A stretch of 43,911 nt of DNA from an uncultured Fimbriimonas sp. (GTDB lineage: Bacteria > Armatimonadota > Fimbriimonadia > Fimbriimonadales > Fimbriimonadaceae). Shown piece by piece: positions 33,444 to 41,599 of the stretch. The notes under the pieces are model-generated. The model was not told where the DNA came from, made no database searches, and saw only the letters and a program-made list of their open reading frames with translations. Both the position numbers and the translations under genes were made by a program. Each line of letters begins with the position of its first letter. The stretch's first letter is position 1. The stretch lies in assembly GCA_945952345.1 (NCBI GenBank), contig CAMFIS010000011.1, forward strand, positions 1 through 43,911, read 5' to 3'.

Positions 33444-35192
33444 ATGAAGTGTTTCAAAACTATTAATTCAAAGGCGAGCTTTTCCGTAACAGGTCTTCTC
33501 GCATTTGTTTCGCTGTCTACGGTCGCACAAGCGAACCCGCAGCAATCGGCAAAGGCGCCGCTTCCTGGCAGCATCAATCCGGTCGTTGCGAAAAGCATGC
33601 CGGCCTTTATGCCTCCGGCTCTGGTCAGTCCTATGGATTCGATTGAAGTCGCAATCAGCCTCAAGCCAAAGGATATGGCTGGCCTTCAAGCCATGGCTGA
33701 CGCGGTGAGCAATCCGAATTCACCCCTCTACCGCCAATACCTCAGCCCCGAAGAAATTGGCCAACGCTACGGTGCAGAGCAACGCGACGTCGATGCGGTC
33801 AAGGCATTCTTCATCACCGGCGGTATGAAGGTCACGCACGTTGGAAAAACGAATCTAACGATTGCGGCCACTGGTACTCAAGCTCAGATCGAAGCCCTGT
33901 TCGGCACCAAGATCAACTACCTGCAAACCACAGACGAGGAAGGCACCATTCGCTATCGAGCGAACGTGACCGCCCTCAACGTCCCAAGCAACTTGGTCAA
34001 CAAGATTCAGAGCATCGACGGCGTGGAGAATTACACGCGGCCGAAGCGTCGAGGCACCACGCTGAATCCGACGCAAACTCGAACGCTCTACAATGTAGCT
34101 CCGGCATATGCCACAGGCTACCAGGGGCAGGGTCGAGGCGTTGGAATCTCGAACTGGGATGGCTTCAAGCTGACGAACGCTCCGCTGTTCATCAATGCGT
34201 ACGGTCTTCCGGTTCCGGGAGGCGGCGCCGGCAGCAACATCACCGTCGTGAAAGTCGGAACTGGCAGTCAGAACAATACGGCTCAAGGTGAAGGCGATCT
34301 CGACTTCCAGATGGTTCTCGGCTTGACTCCCTTGGCGAACATCTACATCTTCGATGGTACGGGTGGAAATCTGGTCACGGTTCTTTCCACCGAAGTCTCG
34401 GACAACCGAGCCGACATCATCTCGGAGAGTTATGGCTGGAACGTAACGAGTGCTACGGCAACCTCGGCTCATACTCAGCACGTTGCGATGACCACCGCTG
34501 GTATCACCTACATGGCGGCGTCAGGCGACTCAGGAACTTCTTTCGGAGCGTTCGACTATCCAGACTATGACCCCGAGGTTCTCCTCGTGGGTGGCACGGT
34601 TGCAACGACGAATGGCGGTGGCACCCGAACCGGCGAGCAGACCTGGGGTCTGGTTGGCGGATGGGGAGCCGGCGGAGGCTGGTGCACTTCGGCTAACTCA
34701 ACGGGCACCACGTTCAACGTCATGCCGTCCTGGATGGTTGGAACGGGTGTTCCATTGTCTTCCACTGTCAACCGACGGTTGGTTCCTGATGTTTCACTCC
34801 ACGCTTCCGGCGCGGATGGCGCAACGCTGGGCGCTTACTTCATTTACTACAACGGCGCGTTGAATGCCTTCTTGGGTACCAGCGCTGCTTCTCCGACATT
34901 TGCCGCCGGTCTAGCACAGGTCGAGCAGAGACTTTACGCCACGGGTGGCCGCGGTGCGAACACAAACAAGGGTCGTCTCGGACGAATCCAGGATCGTGTA
35001 TACGCCCAAAACGGTCGATCGGACGTTTGGTTCGACATTACCACGGGAACCAGTATCGGAAACTTGCCATCGTCGGGAGGCGGCGCGTTGAACAACACGG
35101 CCGCGAATCCGACCGCGAAATGGGACTTTGCCACGGGTTGGGGTGCAATCGACTTCAACGCGTTCTATAAGACCTTCTTCGAGGGCCGATAA
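33444..35192 (+). CDS. S53 family serine-carboxyl protease (sedolisin/kumamolisin-like), copy 1
   Basis: This 582-residue secreted protease has a signal peptide (residues 1-30) and a pro-kumamolisin activation domain (about 60-200, with LKPKDMAGL and YLSPEEIGQRYG). The catalytic domain has Glu283 and Asp287 (GEGDLDF), the oxyanion Asp362 (ASGDSG) and the nucleophile Ser480 (GTSAASP), the full Ser-Glu-Asp set of S53. The C-terminal segment with VWFDITTG and GWDFATGWG-type residues resembles the calcium site. The family works at acid pH and self-activates. ATG 33444 is preferred to an in-frame start at 33378, which would place 22 extra residues before the signal peptide. It is followed after 9 bp by the next gene. 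Confidence 0.93.
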   Translation: MKCFKTINSKASFSVTGLLAFVSLSTVAQANPQQSAKAPLPGSINPVVAKSMPAFMPPALVSPMDSIEVAISLKPKDMAGLQAMADAVSNPNSPLYRQYLSPEEIGQRYGAEQRDVDAVKAFFITGGMKVTHVGKTNLTIAATGTQAQIEALFGTKINYLQTTDEEGTIRYRANVTALNVPSNLVNKIQSIDGVENYTRPKRRGTTLNPTQTRTLYNVAPAYATGYQGQGRGVGISNWDGFKLTNAPLFINAYGLPVPGGGAGSNITVVKVGTGSQNNTAQGEGDLDFQMVLGLTPLANIYIFDGTGGNLVTVLSTEVSDNRADIISESYGWNVTSATATSAHTQHVAMTTAGITYMAASGDSGTSFGAFDYPDYDPEVLLVGGTVATTNGGGTRTGEQTWGLVGGWGAGGGWCTSANSTGTTFNVMPSWMVGTGVPLSSTVNRRLVPDVSLHASGADGATLGAYFIYYNGALNAFLGTSAASPTFAAGLAQVEQRLYATGGRGANTNKGRLGRIQDRVYAQNGRSDVWFDITTGTSIGNLPSSGGGALNNTAANPTAKWDFATGWGAIDFNAFYKTFFEGR

Positions 35193-35201
35193 GGAGATCG
35201 A

Positions 35202-36317
35202 GTGAGGAAAATGAACATGAAGAAAATCTTTGCAATCGGTGCGTTCCTCCTGAGCGCACTCTCGTTCGGCCAGGCATTTACGGAAGGCTTCAACGACATG
35301 ACCGATGCGGCTGGCACGTCGACCACGACAGCGCTGGAATCGCGCGGTTGGTCGTTGGTCAACAATAGCTCGGCACTGGGTAACACAGGCTGGTTCGGCA
35401 ACGGTACGGTCTTCGCATCGCACACCGGCGCTGGATATGCTGGAGCGAACTACGAAAACGTCTCGGGCTCGGGCACGATCAGCAACTGGCTGATTTCGCC
35501 AATGGTAACGCTGAGCAATGGCGACACCTTCTCGTATTGGACTCGAACCTCAACCGGCGTTCACCCGGATCGCCTGGAAGTGCGACTCAGCACCAACGGT
35601 ACCAGCACGAACGTTGGATCGACGGCGACGTCGGTTGGTGACTTCACCACCGTCATCGATACGGTTAATCCGAATCTCTTGACGGGCTCAGCCAACTACC
35701 CGACGACCTGGACCCAGCACACGATTACCGTGTCGGGACTCAGCGGAACCTTTACCGGCCGCTTTGCTTTCCGATACGCGGTAACTTCGGCAGGAAATGG
35801 TCAGCCAAACGGGGAGTACATCGGGGTCGACGACGTGGCCTACACGCCGACGACGACGAAGACGATCAGCGGTGCACTGACGTTGAACAGCTACGTTGGC
35901 TCGGTTACGAATCTTCAGTTTGTGTACGAACTGCGAGACTCGTCGACCAACGCCCTGATCGAAACGCATACAATCACCGGCCTTGGTTCGGGCAATACAT
36001 TCTCGTTCACCACGACTCAGGCTGCGGGCAGCTATAAGCTTCGCATCAAGGGTGTTAACCGATTCATGGCAACAAGCCTGCCAGTTACGGTTACGGGTTC
36101 GGGCGCTTCTGGCCTGGCTTACACGTTGAGAAACGGTGACTGTAGCGGCGACAACCTGGTCGGCACGGCGGACTTTAACATCCTCCGCGCGGCATGGGGC
36201 GCTACCAGTTCGTCCGGCAACTGGAATGAAGCGGCTGATCTCAATGGCGATGGCGTCATTGGCACAGCGGACTTCAACATTATGCGCGCCAACTGGGGCA
36301 CCGTCGGAGACAACTAA
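35202..36317 (+). CDS. Secreted protein with choice-of-anchor J-type domain and C-terminal dockerin-like module
   Basis: This 371-residue protein has a signal peptide (about 1-24). A jelly-roll-like domain of the cleaved-adhesin or choice-of-anchor J type follows (about 25-210; GFNDMTD, SNWLISPMVTL, YIGVDDVAYTP). The C-terminal module of about 155 residues has an Ig-like beta domain (about 217-305) and two dockerin-type calcium loops (GDCSGDNLVGTADFN and ADLNGDGVIGTADFN), ending NWGTVGDN. AAGGAG overlaps the sedolisin stop and lies five bases before GTG 35202; in-frame ATGs at 35211 and 35217 are alternatives. It is probably co-transcribed with the sedolisin. The ligand of the first domain is unknown. 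Confidence 0.85.
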   Translation: MRKMNMKKIFAIGAFLLSALSFGQAFTEGFNDMTDAAGTSTTTALESRGWSLVNNSSALGNTGWFGNGTVFASHTGAGYAGANYENVSGSGTISNWLISPMVTLSNGDTFSYWTRTSTGVHPDRLEVRLSTNGTSTNVGSTATSVGDFTTVIDTVNPNLLTGSANYPTTWTQHTITVSGLSGTFTGRFAFRYAVTSAGNGQPNGEYIGVDDVAYTPTTTKTISGALTLNSYVGSVTNLQFVYELRDSSTNALIETHTITGLGSGNTFSFTTTQAAGSYKLRIKGVNRFMATSLPVTVTGSGASGLAYTLRNGDCSGDNLVGTADFNILRAAWGATSSSGNWNEAADLNGDGVIGTADFNIMRANWGTVGDN

Positions 36318-36328
36318 GTCTCCAAACT

Positions 36329-36362
36329 TGGTTCCATCTCCTCAATGAAGGGGATGGAACCA
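36329..36362 (+). terminator. Hairpin after the anchor-J protein gene
   Basis: TGGTTCCATC (36329-36338)/GATGGAACCA (36353-36362) form a perfect 10-bp stem, followed by only a short T-run (GGTTTTG). Confidence 0.7.
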
Positions 36363-36387
36363 TGAGGTTTTGTACATTAGAGGGAAT

Positions 36388-38772
36388 ATGAAATTAACTG
36401 CAATCGTGACCGGCCTTATTGTGCTCGCCGGAGCAATATCTCAAGCCCAGACACCGGGCAAAACGTTCATTAGCAAGGCTAAGCCAATTGTCGAGACGAC
36501 CGCACAGATCATGGCGCGTGATCGTTCGCAGGGTCCAAAGCGACCAGTTCAAAAAATTAAGGACTACGAGACCGAGCATGAAGTGGATCGGGAGCATCTG
36601 CATCAGAATCCTAAGTCGCTGCCAACTCCGTCTTGGCCGCCACAAATGAACGATCGACCAATTAAGATTGGTGACCAAGGCAAGGGCGGTGGGACTGGCC
36701 CCCTCTTCAGTGTCCCGGTAGATTTTGGCGGTGGTACCGTCGCCGAGGGGCAGGCAGTTCCGCCGGATTCAGATGGTGATGTCAGCCTTAGTTCGGTCAT
36801 CGTCGCCGCGAACGGAATCATTAAGTCCTTCGATCGCACGGGTAATTTAGGTGTGATCAACACCTCGACGAATAACTTCTTCGCATCCGTTCGAGGCTCT
36901 GGTACAAGCGATCCCCGGGTTGTCTTCGATCGAATTACTAAGCGCTGGTTTATCGAGATCATCGACGTGACGAGCACGAACAATCGCGTCTGCCTGGCAG
37001 TTAGCAATCAAGAAGCGATCAATGCTTCGACGACGTGGACATTCTTCCAGTTCGCGCAAAACATTGCCGGTGGAGCGTCCGGATTTGCCGACTATGCGAC
37101 GTTGGGTGTTGACGCAAACGGTGTTTACATCGGTACCAACCGGTTCGCAAGCTCGTTTGCGAACTGCGACGTGTTCGCAATTAACAAGGCACAGCTTTTT
37201 GCAGGAACGCTGAATGTGACCGCGTTCCGCAACATGATCGACACGACCACGTTCACCGGGATGTTCACCCCATGGCCGGCCACCAATGACGATCCCGCCG
37301 CCAATGTTGCGCTGATTGTTGGTGTCGACGCCAATGCCTTCGGGTTGTTGAGCTATCGTCGAGTGACGTTCTCGGGTGGAGTATTTACGATATCTGCGAA
37401 CTCGACGTTGACGGTGCCGACAACCGCGTCGCCTTTGGCAATGCCAATTTCGACATCTGCAACGACGACGGGTTCAGTCGACGCCCTCGATGATCGACTG
37501 TTCTACGCTCGAGTCTGTAGAAACCGCTTAACGGGTGAAGTGAATGTTCACACCGCTCATGGCATTCGAATGACCTCAGCGGGTGCTGGCTCCGCCTCCG
37601 GCGATCGAAGCGGTGCAAGATGGTACAACCTCGGAAACGTCTTCTCCGGAAGTCTTTCGCTCACCCAGTCGGGAACGGTGGTCGATTCTGCTGGATCAGG
37701 ATTCAAGTACTGCACGATCCCGTCTACGGCGATGAATGGCCAGGGTAACCAGTTCATTGGTTTCTCCATCGGCAATACTTCGCAGTCACCTTCGGTTGGT
37801 GGCGCGTATCGAGTTTCTGGCGATCCTCTCGTCACGGCGCCCACCACGATTGACGCCGGAGCGAACTACTATAATCTTCAGAGCGGTACTCCGAATGGTA
37901 AGCGATGGGGCGACTATTCGTTCACGATGGTCGATCCTCGCGACATGATGAGCATCTGGTCGTTCCAGGAATACTGCAACGCCAACAACTCGTGGCAGGT
38001 TCGCTGCGTCAAGATCCAAGGTCCCGGACCGACGATCACGTCATTCTCGCCATCCTCGGCGACGCAGGGTCAGACTCTGAACGTTACGATCACGGGAACT
38101 GGCATCTTCGATCCGGATTCCACGTATCCCGACCACCTCGCGGTGAACTTCGGATCCAACGTGACGATCAATACGCTCACGTGGAACAGCGCAACCCAGG
38201 CCACGGCGAACATCACCGTTGGAAACAGCGCGGCGACGGGAGCTCGAACGGTTACCCTGACCAACCCGGACGGCCAGTCCACAACGGGTTCGTTCACCAT
38301 CAACACGGCAAATAAGACGGTTAGCGGTACGTTGGCCTTGTCTGGGTATACGGGTTCAGTCTCGAACTTGCAGTTCATCTACGAGATTCGAGATGCTTCG
38401 ACGAACGCTCTGATCGAAACTCAAACGATCACCGGTCTTGGTTCGGGCAATACGTTCTCATTCAACACAACCCAAGCGGCTGGCAGCTACAAGCTCCGGA
38501 TCAAGGGTGTGAACCGGTTCCTGGCCAAGTCTCAGGCTCTGACGCTTTCAGGTTCGGGAGCTTCAGGTCTCAGCTACTCGCTGGGTAACGGCGACTGCAA
38601 TGGCGATAACCTTGTTGGCACGGCGGACTTCAATATCCTGCGTGCAGCATGGGGCGCTACCAGTTCGTCCAGCAACTGGAATGAAGCCGCCGACATGAAC
38701 GGCGACGGCGTCATCGGTACGGCAGACTTCAACATCCTCCGTGGCAACTGGGGTACCGTCGGAGACAACTAA
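36388..38772 (+). CDS. Large secreted protein with IPT/TIG and dockerin-like C-terminal module, copy 1
   Basis: This 794-residue protein has a signal peptide (about 1-20). A long N-terminal region (about 20-545) contains VPPDSDGDVSL, DPRVVFDRITKRWF and RWGDYSFTMVDPRDMMSIW, a pattern seen in many secreted bacterial proteins of unknown role; no catalytic site can be assigned. An IPT/TIG domain follows (about 548-640; ITSFSPSSATQGQTL). The last 155 residues are an Ig-like domain and two dockerin-type loops, ending NWGTVGDN. ATG 36388 is chosen over an upstream TTG because GAGGG lies just before it. The next gene is a paralogue with an identical C-terminal module. Confidence 0.85.
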   Translation: MKLTAIVTGLIVLAGAISQAQTPGKTFISKAKPIVETTAQIMARDRSQGPKRPVQKIKDYETEHEVDREHLHQNPKSLPTPSWPPQMNDRPIKIGDQGKGGGTGPLFSVPVDFGGGTVAEGQAVPPDSDGDVSLSSVIVAANGIIKSFDRTGNLGVINTSTNNFFASVRGSGTSDPRVVFDRITKRWFIEIIDVTSTNNRVCLAVSNQEAINASTTWTFFQFAQNIAGGASGFADYATLGVDANGVYIGTNRFASSFANCDVFAINKAQLFAGTLNVTAFRNMIDTTTFTGMFTPWPATNDDPAANVALIVGVDANAFGLLSYRRVTFSGGVFTISANSTLTVPTTASPLAMPISTSATTTGSVDALDDRLFYARVCRNRLTGEVNVHTAHGIRMTSAGAGSASGDRSGARWYNLGNVFSGSLSLTQSGTVVDSAGSGFKYCTIPSTAMNGQGNQFIGFSIGNTSQSPSVGGAYRVSGDPLVTAPTTIDAGANYYNLQSGTPNGKRWGDYSFTMVDPRDMMSIWSFQEYCNANNSWQVRCVKIQGPGPTITSFSPSSATQGQTLNVTITGTGIFDPDSTYPDHLAVNFGSNVTINTLTWNSATQATANITVGNSAATGARTVTLTNPDGQSTTGSFTINTANKTVSGTLALSGYTGSVSNLQFIYEIRDASTNALIETQTITGLGSGNTFSFNTTQAAGSYKLRIKGVNRFLAKSQALTLSGSGASGLSYSLGNGDCNGDNLVGTADFNILRAAWGATSSSSNWNEAADMNGDGVIGTADFNILRGNWGTVGDN
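38306..38772 (+). repeat. 467-bp perfect direct repeat, copy 1 (C-terminal module)
   Basis: Bases 38306-38772 equal 40764-41230 at every position I compared, row by row. The identity ends exactly at the TAA stop, and starts at the beginning of the Ig-like/dockerin-like module. A diverged third copy of the module covers about 35850-36317. Confidence 0.95.
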
Positions 38773-38796
38773 CTTACCGAGCATTTGGTAATCGAC

Positions 38797-38830
38797 AAAT
38801 GGCTCAGGGAAAACTCTGAGCCATTTTCTT
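38797..38830 (+). terminator. Rho-independent terminator after large secreted protein 1
   Basis: A perfect 11-bp stem AAATGGCTCAG (38797-38807)/CTGAGCCATTT (38816-38826) with an 8-base loop ends in a T-run (TTTTCTT). Confidence 0.88.
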
Positions 38831-38854
38831 AAGTGTATTGATAGGAACAGAAAG

Positions 38855-41230
38855 ATGATGAGATTCGGAACACTGGCAATGTTAGGGTTGGCGCTTGCCG
38901 TCATCGCGCCGGCGCAAACGGTAGGCAAGTCCTACCGGCTCAAGATCAAGCCTGTGATCGAGACGACCGCTCAGATCATGCAGAGGACACGCCTCCATGG
39001 ACCGAAGCTCCCGATCCGCGTGGCGAAAAGGTACGAAGTCGAGCACGAAATCGACCGTGATCATTTGCCGCAAAATCCGCAGTCGCTGGCATCGCCGACC
39101 TGGCCCCCGCACATCAGCGATCGTCCCATTACGATTGGCGATGGCGACAAGACCATCGGTGGTCCTTACTTTGGCGTTGCGGTCAACTTTGGCGGCCCGG
39201 TTTCGGCCGAGAGTCCCTACGTCCCGCCCGATACGAACGGCGACGTTGGATTGACTACAGTCATTGCGCAGGCAAACGGCCGAATTCGATCGTACGATCG
39301 ACTCGGTAACGCGGGTGCGCTCAACACCGACGCGGATTCATTCTTCGCTTCCGTCCGAGCCTCGATCGTCGTTGACCCACGCGTTGTCTTCGACCGGATA
39401 TCTAAGCGATGGTTTGTGGAAGGCATCGACGAAGCGAGTCCGAACAACAACATTTGTCTTGCGGTCAGCGATGGTGAAGCCATCACCGGTTCAACCGTTT
39501 GGAAGTTTTATGCGATTCCTCAGAATGTGGGCGGGGGAGCCAATGGTTTTGCCGACTACGCGACCATGGGTGTGGACGCAAGCGGTGTGTACTTTGGAAC
39601 CAACCGTTTCGCCAGTTCCTTTGCGAACTGCGACGTGATTTGCTTGGACAAGACGCTGCTGCTGAACAGCAACACAGTTTTGGCTACACCATTCCGCAAC
39701 ATGATCTCGAGCGGAACCGGGATGTTCACGCCTTGGCCCGCAACGAACGACGATCCGGCCGCGAATGTCGCGTTGGTTATCGGCGTGGATGCCGGTGCAT
39801 TTGGCAAACTAGACTACCGTCGCATTACTTATACTGCCGGCGTTTTCTCGATTTCGGCCAACGCTTCGATCACAGTTCCGACGACGTCGAACCCAATGGC
39901 AATGCCGATTTCGACCTCGTCGACGGCTACCGGTTCCATTGATGGCCTCGATGATCGGCTGTTCTACGCGAGAATTTCTCGGAATCGACTGACCGGGCAA
40001 GTCAACGTTCACACTGCCCAGGGTATTCGCATGAACTCCTCCGGCACAGGTTCGAGTTCGGGTGACCGAGATGGCGCGCGATGGTACAACATTACGAGCC
40101 CATTCTCGGGAACAGCGACGCTGACCAACGCCGGAACTGTGGTCGATCCCGCGAGCACAGGCTTCTTGCACTGCACCATTCCATCGGTAGCGATGAACGG
40201 ACAGGGCCATGAATTCATCGGATTTACGATTGGCAATACGGCTCAGTCGCCGAGCATTGGTGGCTCCTACCGACTCTCCACCGACGGGCTGGTCACGGCC
40301 CCAACGATCATCACGCCGGGGGCGAATTACTACAATGCCCAAGATGGAACCAACCCCAAGCGATGGGGCGACTACTCGTTTACGATGGTCGATCCTCGCG
40401 ACATGATGAGCATTTGGTCGTTCCAGGAGTACTGCAACGCCAACAACTCGTGGCAGGTGCGTGGCATCAAGGTCTTGGCCCCGGCGCCAACCGTGACCTC
40501 GTTCTCGCCAAGCTCAGCGACGCAGGGGCAGACCCTAAATGTGACCGTGACCGGTACGGGGATCTTCGATCCGGATTCCACGTATCCCGACCACTTGTCG
40601 TTCAACTTTGGCGCGAACGTCACAGTGAATTCAGTGACCTGGAACAATGCAACCCAGGCGACTGTGAATATCTCGGTAGGCGCTTCGGCGGCCACTGGTT
40701 CGCGAACGGTAACGTTGACGAATCCGGATGGGCAAACGGCCACTGCGCCATTTAGCATTCTTCCGGCAAATAAGACGGTTAGCGGTACGTTGGCCTTGTC
40801 TGGGTATACGGGTTCAGTCTCGAACTTGCAGTTCATCTACGAGATTCGAGATGCTTCGACGAACGCTCTGATCGAAACTCAAACGATCACCGGTCTTGGT
40901 TCGGGCAATACGTTCTCATTCAACACAACCCAAGCGGCTGGCAGCTACAAGCTCCGGATCAAGGGTGTGAACCGGTTCCTGGCCAAGTCTCAGGCTCTGA
41001 CGCTTTCAGGTTCGGGAGCTTCAGGTCTCAGCTACTCGCTGGGTAACGGCGACTGCAATGGCGATAACCTTGTTGGCACGGCGGACTTCAATATCCTGCG
41101 TGCAGCATGGGGCGCTACCAGTTCGTCCAGCAACTGGAATGAAGCCGCCGACATGAACGGCGACGGCGTCATCGGTACGGCAGACTTCAACATCCTCCGT
41201 GGCAACTGGGGTACCGTCGGAGACAACTAA
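38855..41230 (+). CDS. Large secreted protein with IPT/TIG and dockerin-like C-terminal module, copy 2
   Basis: This 791-residue paralogue of the preceding protein has a signal peptide (about 1-21), the same PPDTNGDVGL, DPRVVFDRISKRWF and RWGDYSFTMVDPRD segments, an IPT/TIG domain (about 545-636) and the C-terminal module (637-791). The two proteins differ clearly over their first 635 residues, but the module is identical even at DNA level. ATG 38855 has AGGAACAG upstream. A lone gene between terminators, it needs its own promoter, which I could not define. Function is unknown; surface display or binding is likely. Confidence 0.85.
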   Translation: MMRFGTLAMLGLALAVIAPAQTVGKSYRLKIKPVIETTAQIMQRTRLHGPKLPIRVAKRYEVEHEIDRDHLPQNPQSLASPTWPPHISDRPITIGDGDKTIGGPYFGVAVNFGGPVSAESPYVPPDTNGDVGLTTVIAQANGRIRSYDRLGNAGALNTDADSFFASVRASIVVDPRVVFDRISKRWFVEGIDEASPNNNICLAVSDGEAITGSTVWKFYAIPQNVGGGANGFADYATMGVDASGVYFGTNRFASSFANCDVICLDKTLLLNSNTVLATPFRNMISSGTGMFTPWPATNDDPAANVALVIGVDAGAFGKLDYRRITYTAGVFSISANASITVPTTSNPMAMPISTSSTATGSIDGLDDRLFYARISRNRLTGQVNVHTAQGIRMNSSGTGSSSGDRDGARWYNITSPFSGTATLTNAGTVVDPASTGFLHCTIPSVAMNGQGHEFIGFTIGNTAQSPSIGGSYRLSTDGLVTAPTIITPGANYYNAQDGTNPKRWGDYSFTMVDPRDMMSIWSFQEYCNANNSWQVRGIKVLAPAPTVTSFSPSSATQGQTLNVTVTGTGIFDPDSTYPDHLSFNFGANVTVNSVTWNNATQATVNISVGASAATGSRTVTLTNPDGQTATAPFSILPANKTVSGTLALSGYTGSVSNLQFIYEIRDASTNALIETQTITGLGSGNTFSFNTTQAAGSYKLRIKGVNRFLAKSQALTLSGSGASGLSYSLGNGDCNGDNLVGTADFNILRAAWGATSSSSNWNEAADMNGDGVIGTADFNILRGNWGTVGDN
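40764..41230 (+). repeat. 467-bp perfect direct repeat, copy 2 (C-terminal module)
   Basis: Second copy of the repeat at 38306-38772, offset by 2458 bp. Sequences flanking both ends differ at once. Confidence 0.95.
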
Positions 41231-41250
41231 AGTCTCTTCAAACCAAGGCG

Positions 41251-41285
41251 ATGGGCTCGGGAGAATATCTCGAGCCCATTTGCTT
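41251..41285 (+). terminator. Rho-independent terminator after large secreted protein 2
   Basis: A 9-bp stem ATGGGCTCG (41251-41259)/CGAGCCCAT (41271-41279) is followed by TTTGCTTTTG. It opens the 369-bp gap before the second sedolisin, which otherwise holds a palindrome, a promoter and a leader of about 97 nt, but no gene. Confidence 0.85.
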
Positions 41286-41392
41286 TTGCCCTTGTCGCCA
41301 TAAATGATAAAACACGGCAGATATTGAACTGTACGTTTATCAATCATGGTGCTGGGTCTTTTCGCTTCCGTACTGACCCTACGGAATTCTAT

Positions 41393-41408
41393 TAGGACCT
41401 TGGTCCTA
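41393..41408. promoter_or_regulatory. Palindrome upstream of the second sedolisin promoter
   Basis: TAGGACC/GGTCCTA with a TT spacer is a perfect inverted repeat, 60 bp upstream of the -35 box. It may be an activator or repressor site. Confidence 0.4.
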
Positions 41409-41467
41409 TTCGATTTGGGTTCAAATAGGTGTAATAACTTGGATTCTCGGCGTTCCGAAATGGCTTC

Positions 41468-41496
41468 TTGTCAGTCGTCTCAACCTGCGATATAAT
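41468..41496 (+). promoter_or_regulatory. Promoter of the second sedolisin gene (TTGTCA-N17-TATAAT)
   Basis: -35 TTGTCA (41468-41473), 17-bp spacer, consensus -10 TATAAT (41491-41496). It resembles the PEP-CTERM promoter, including TTGTCAG. The predicted leader is about 97 nt, with AAGGAAA before the ATG; this leader is long compared with others in the window. Confidence 0.75.
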
Positions 41497-41599
41497 TCCT
41501 CAACCCATATTCGTGGCTGATCTCGAAAGAAATTATCAATCGTAAGGTTCGCCCGAGGGTGATGGAAGGCAATGGCGCTTTCCACGAAAGGAAATTCTA

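Noticed and set aside
35850-41230. Cellulosome scaffold locus
   Set aside because: Dockerin-like loops are present, but there is no cohesin, scaffoldin or cellulase in the window, and the module includes an additional Ig-like domain.
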